Shown piece after piece: positions 60,104 to 64,000 of a stretch of DNA of 64,000 bases. The number at the start of each line of letters is the position of its first letter. Within the stretch, counting starts at the first letter, position 1. This DNA is from Parelaphostrongylus tenuis. Taxonomy: Eukaryota > Nematoda > Chromadorea > Rhabditida > Metastrongylidae. The stretch is from positions 62,001-126,000 of the forward strand of contig JAHQIW010000660.1 in assembly GCA_019055375.1 (NCBI GenBank), read 5' to 3'. Position numbers and translations under genes: made by a program. The notes beneath the pieces are model-generated. The model was not told the DNA's origin. It worked only from the letters and a program-made list of their open reading frames with translations, and did no database searches.

Positions 60104-61117
60104 CTAAAATCAGAGTGCAAAGTCGATTCTCGACGAAACTCATGAAGAAATGTTGATGCAATGTACAAATAGCTGGCTTCTTCAGTGCTTTGATTCCCTG
60201 TTCACTCTTGAAAGTACTTAATATTGAGAACCATGTACAACTTATGAAATGATAGAGGCAGTTTCAAAATATCTGTGAAGTCAATATTTTCGTGTGAATA
60301 GTTGACCGCTCTACACTCTTTCGGCAGTGCATTTTACTATTTAGGATAGCTCAATAGGTAGACAATCTGACTGCCAAGTTCAGAATGCTGATCTTCTTTT
60401 ATTTCGGAAACAAATGAAGCCATCTATAGAGATGGTTAGATAAATTGTAAGCGTTTGTGAAGCGCACTACATTGGTTAACCTTGTCCAAAATTTTCTATT
60501 ACTATTTTCTTCATGATCAACAGATGCAAAATCTTTAACAGTTGTTGTATGAATAAATATGCCCTTAGGTAATGATATCTTCATCATTGCTAATATATAA
60601 ACTACACCCTGACAACTGTTACTGTTACTGTTAGCGATGGAAGAAAGATATGATGCTCAGCGAATTCCTAGAGCAAGGAGGACCCACTGGGCTACTCTTG
60701 CGCGCGATAGGGAAAAATGGAAGAGTTGCTGGTACCCGCTCGAGTCACTCGACGATCAACGGGACGACAGGTGATACAGGTGATACCCTGACAACCCAAG
60801 TACTTAGGTAGCATTGTACCCTTGTTTTTGTGATAATCTTTCCATCAAAGAGCCTTATGCAATGATTACTGATGATAAGATATCATAGAGGTAGCAGCAA
60901 ATAGATTATTGCTGTGATTGATCGATGTCTGATAGCTAATAATTTAGCCTGACACTTTTGTCAACATTGGCGCTGCTACTAGAGATGATAAGGTTCTGCA
61001 GCATGGAGTGGAACAGTGAACTGATAGAGTTTTAAGTTCCAGTAAATGGAGATATCAGAGCAGAGAAAGAGAGAAGAAAAACTCCAGTCTACTAATAGGC
61101 ATAAAAAGGAGAAAAAC

Positions 61118-61715
61118 AAGTTGATTTCTTCTCATAAGTTTTGGCATTAGAGAAATAAACATTAAATTTATCAGCCCAAATTATGTTCATTTGCTCGACA
61201 ACACTATTCAAAGTATGCGCCATCAGCCTGATTACATTTCTGCTATCTCTCAGGCAACAAATCAATACCGCTTTGTGCACAGTTTTCCAAGCTTTCTTTT
61301 GGTAATGAATTTATCTATGCTTGCCGCATCATGACCTCACGACATCATGGCGAAACTCAGCAAAGAACTGAAACGCTGCTCGCCTGGAAACAAGTCCTTG
61401 AGTCATTGAATGGTTGATGTTCTTCAAAACGGTCTGTGCATTACGTTCCAATTTCGTCCTCGTAAAGCAACAATTTCCGATAGCTTTGTTGAGCGGTCAT
61501 CTTATAGCAACTATGGACAAATTTGGTAACAAGGGAAAGCTAAATATAATCAAACTGTTATTGATTTGTTGCCTGAGAGATAGCAGGATTGTGTTCAAGC
61601 TGATGACACTTCTTTGGAAGGTGTTGTTAAGCATTCCTAATTCCCGCTGACTAATAAATTTGGTGTTTAATGCTCTGGTGCCAATACTTATGAGAAGACC
61701 TAAATATTATGATGT
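61118..61715. repeat. Fold-back element, arms about 200 bp
   Basis: 61118-61320 is inverted at 61500-61715: TTCTTCTCATAAGTTTTGGC / CCAATACTTATGAGAAG, and GCCTGAGAGATAGCAG in both arms. Arms are about 75-80% alike by eye. Lies in or near the first intron. Confidence 0.65.
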
Positions 61716-62458
61716 GCGAGAGAAGTCCAATTTCATAGATCCTATTTGAAAGCAAGAAGGCTTGAAATGACTTAGAAAAAAACACACATTATGAAGAGTT
61801 ATATGAATTTAGAAGTGATTTTATAATTTTAAGCCTAATCTAGTAGATTTTTACTTATCTCTAATGAAGATAACTGTATTTATTGGCGAATCCAAGGTTT
61901 CTGGCAGTGTGTGTTGTTTCACAGCTCTACTTTGAAGAGCAGAGTTAAAAGTGATATTTTAGAGAGTTCTAAACTAACATTGTGAGTAACATATTGAGTG
62001 ATTCGGCTTATGAGGTAGACACCTACTCATTACAGTAATATCTCATGTTCCGATGAGCAAAGTAGGCAATTATTCCGCTTCATTACACATCACTGAACGA
62101 ATTCGGCTCGTAGAGTCTGCCTTTTATCTTTCGTAATTGCATTAACACCTTCATGAGAAACTTCTCTCTCTAACGTTTGCTATCTTTCTATATAGTGTAA
62201 TTCCAGAGTGGACATAGCGAGATTTTTCCAAGTTACCAAAAGCATAGATGAGTTGAGAAGATGAGAAAAGTCATTCAGAATTCAGTGTTTCCCTATCTCA
62301 GACTTTAAATTGTACATTAAGCCCAAATGACGAGTGCTAAAATCTACAGCGTGAAACTCGACTTCGATTCTAAATTTTGATAGTAGAAATGTGGTTTACT
62401 TCAGGAGCGTATGTCAATCCAGTGTTTGCTTCAGGGATGATATTATCCAGTCCTCTAA

Positions 62459-62586
62459 TATTAGATTAGTGCAGAAGTAACTGCGGTGCTTGCATCGTTG
62501 GAAGTTGCCGTTTTGCAATTAGGATATGCTTTCAAAAGAAAAGGGCATAAAGTTTAAATTGCAATTACTTTTGCATCAATTTGATG
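62459..62586. mobile_element. Short mariner deletion derivative (MITE)
   Basis: About 128 bp. Ends TTAGTGCAGAAGTAACTG and GCAATTACTTTTGCATCAA are inverted and match the ends of the 13.2-kb mariner. No coding remains. Confidence 0.7.
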
Positions 62587-63751
62587 ATAATAATAATATT
62601 TCAAAAGACTTTTCGAACTTACGGGAAATTTTTACTTTGAGAGATGGCTGCTTTTCGGTCGAAACAAAGAAGAACTTTAGTGGATCGTACTAACCTATTC
62701 CTCTATCGATACGAGAAATGAAACTTTGATTCACCTGTTGATCTAAGCGGTCATAAATTGGTTAAACATTGTTTTGATAGCTATAATATATTGCTTAGAT
62801 GCCGCATAGAGCTTTTCGCTATATCAGATTGAAATCGTAAGTTTTAAGTGCCACACGATATCAGCTGTAAAAATTTGGTTTGGGAAGCATAGAAAATTTA
62901 TCACCTACATCACCAGCTGACTTTTTCCATTGAGTCACTCGAGGGAACGTCGGTAAAGTCTCTATTTGCCACCGTGCTGTACAAAGCCGGTGGGTTTTGG
63001 TCCTCTAGAGACTCGAAGCAAGTCATATTTCTTTTCGAGAGTCTTTTAAAAAAGTCTATCATTTCAGCGGTTTTCTAGCGGTGCGTTAGACATCCCGTGG
63101 GATACGATCGCTTAGGCTCAAAGTTTTGGTCGATCGACCTTCGGTAAGACCGATCATATGAGAAGTCCACATGGCTTTTAACAGCTATTACACGTAGTGA
63201 TATGACCTCTAATACGAAAAAAAACTTCATCAGATATGCAAGTATATCTGTGCCCTGATCAAATGCCCCTTCAGTTTCTGACTGGTTAACGAGCATGCCG
63301 GACTTATGGAAGGAGGTGGCGATGGAAGAGTAAATTCAATCTTGATAACTGATGTAAATATTGCTAATGATAAATCAGTGCAGTAGTCGTGGACGAGTTT
63401 CTTCATTGCCATTCTGGTCCCTTATGATTCACTCACCATTTAGGGACCAGAAGACAAAGCTTTGAGAGTAAAAACGTCCTATTGAGTCTTGCAAATGTTT
63501 GCCCACACCTTTACATCTTCGTTGATCACCTCAGCTTTCCTCTCCCTAGGGCAGTGCTTATCTCTTCTATTCTGAGCTTTGGAGAACCTGCCCTAAGAAT
63601 TACTGCAACATGTGAAACAACATTATGGTAGCAATTAGCAGAGAAGCCATGGATGTTACAGTTTTTCTGGCAGTACTATGATGTTTCAGATACGTACCTA
63701 GGAGGACTGAGTGCTACTCAAAACATTCGACATTGATTGAGAGATGATTCC

Positions 63752-63950
63752 GCGTTTCACCCATATCGGGACGCAAGCTACCATTACGCTACAAATACCA
63801 CAGTTCTGCTTCACTGCTTTTTTAATATAAATTATCGTAGCTGTCAGCATACAATCTTGAAGACTTTGGTCTTGTGAGAACATATTGGCAGTGAACCTAA
63901 TTAGACTGACAGCTATTCAAGATAACCACGATATGGGTGAAACGCCCTCT
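63752..63950. repeat. Short inverted repeat pair
   Basis: GTTTCACCCATATCG at about 63754 and CGATATGGGTGAAACG at about 63930 are inverse copies separated by about 160 bp. Probably the ends of a small element. Confidence 0.45.
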
Positions 63951-64000
63951 TTTGGGGTGAAACGCAAATTCAACTTCTGTTGATATCGAATGTTCTATAT

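Larger units (their letters stand above)
61720..64000. other. Upstream flank or first intron, mostly unassigned
   Basis: Apart from the mariner derivative at 62.46 kb and the inverted pair at 63.75 kb I see no gene. The missing signal-peptide exon would be expected here or beyond the window. Confidence 0.5.

Noticed and set aside
60347..60395. tRNA-like start GGATAGCTCAATAGGTAGAC
   Set aside because: Only a 5' half is visible; there is no proper B box or acceptor pairing.
62400..62460. Open frame reading GLDNIIPEANTGLTYAPE with a donor-like end, considered as the signal exon
   Set aside because: No start Met, no hydrophobic stretch, phase 0 at the donor instead of 2, and it runs from the edge of a MITE.

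Overview
This is eukaryotic DNA, most likely from a clade V parasitic nematode (hookworm or other strongylid). That placement is an inference. It rests on TTTCAG/TTTTAG-type 3' splice sites, many small exons in long AT-rich introns, a nematode-like tRNA-Ala and tRNA-Gly, mariner debris and a heavy load of tRNA-derived short repeats. No bacterial, plasmid or phage feature was seen.

The window is dominated by one minus-strand gene, followed here through 41 supported exons from 60103 down to 10477, with two more tentative 3' exons to 9512. It encodes a MEGF6-like extracellular protein. Reading from the N-terminal side: a split EMI domain (59966-60103 and 57953-58026), one plain EGF domain (52.7 kb), a run of cbEGF-type domains (52.4-39.4 kb), a 51-residue acidic/basic non-EGF linker (37.5 kb), then a long series of CxxGxxGxxC laminin/MEGF-type EGF repeats (37.1-11.6 kb) and a short Cys-poor tail. 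I joined the exons by reading splice sites and codon phase. Every junction keeps frame, apart from one apparent single-base deletion inside exon 32100-32285. The signal-peptide exon was not found and probably lies in the first intron or beyond the right edge. The supported exons total about 1,596 codons.

The left 9 kb is a repeat-rich intergenic region: two tRNA-Ala(TGC) genes in a 1.2-kb tandem duplication, many SINE copies, TIR elements and a roughly 650-bp palindrome. The introns and the right 10 kb hold more of the same: two tRNA-derived SINE families, a third family whose inverted ends carry a tRNA-like B box, mariner fragments and deletion derivatives, Penelope-like GIY-YIG remnants, several fold-back elements, two microsatellites and a tRNA-Gly(TCC).

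The most interesting non-coding signal is a dispersed element carrying minimal type-I hammerhead-ribozyme motifs. The copy at 25119-25163 keeps every core nucleotide and is paired at stems I, II and III. Related copies lie at 41.7 and 43.6 kb, and a separate inverted hammerhead-like pair sits at 0.65/0.83 kb. Hammerheads are known in Penelope-like elements and retrozymes, and the window also contains Penelope-like debris. All calls come from reading the sequence; none has been tested by database search or folding software.
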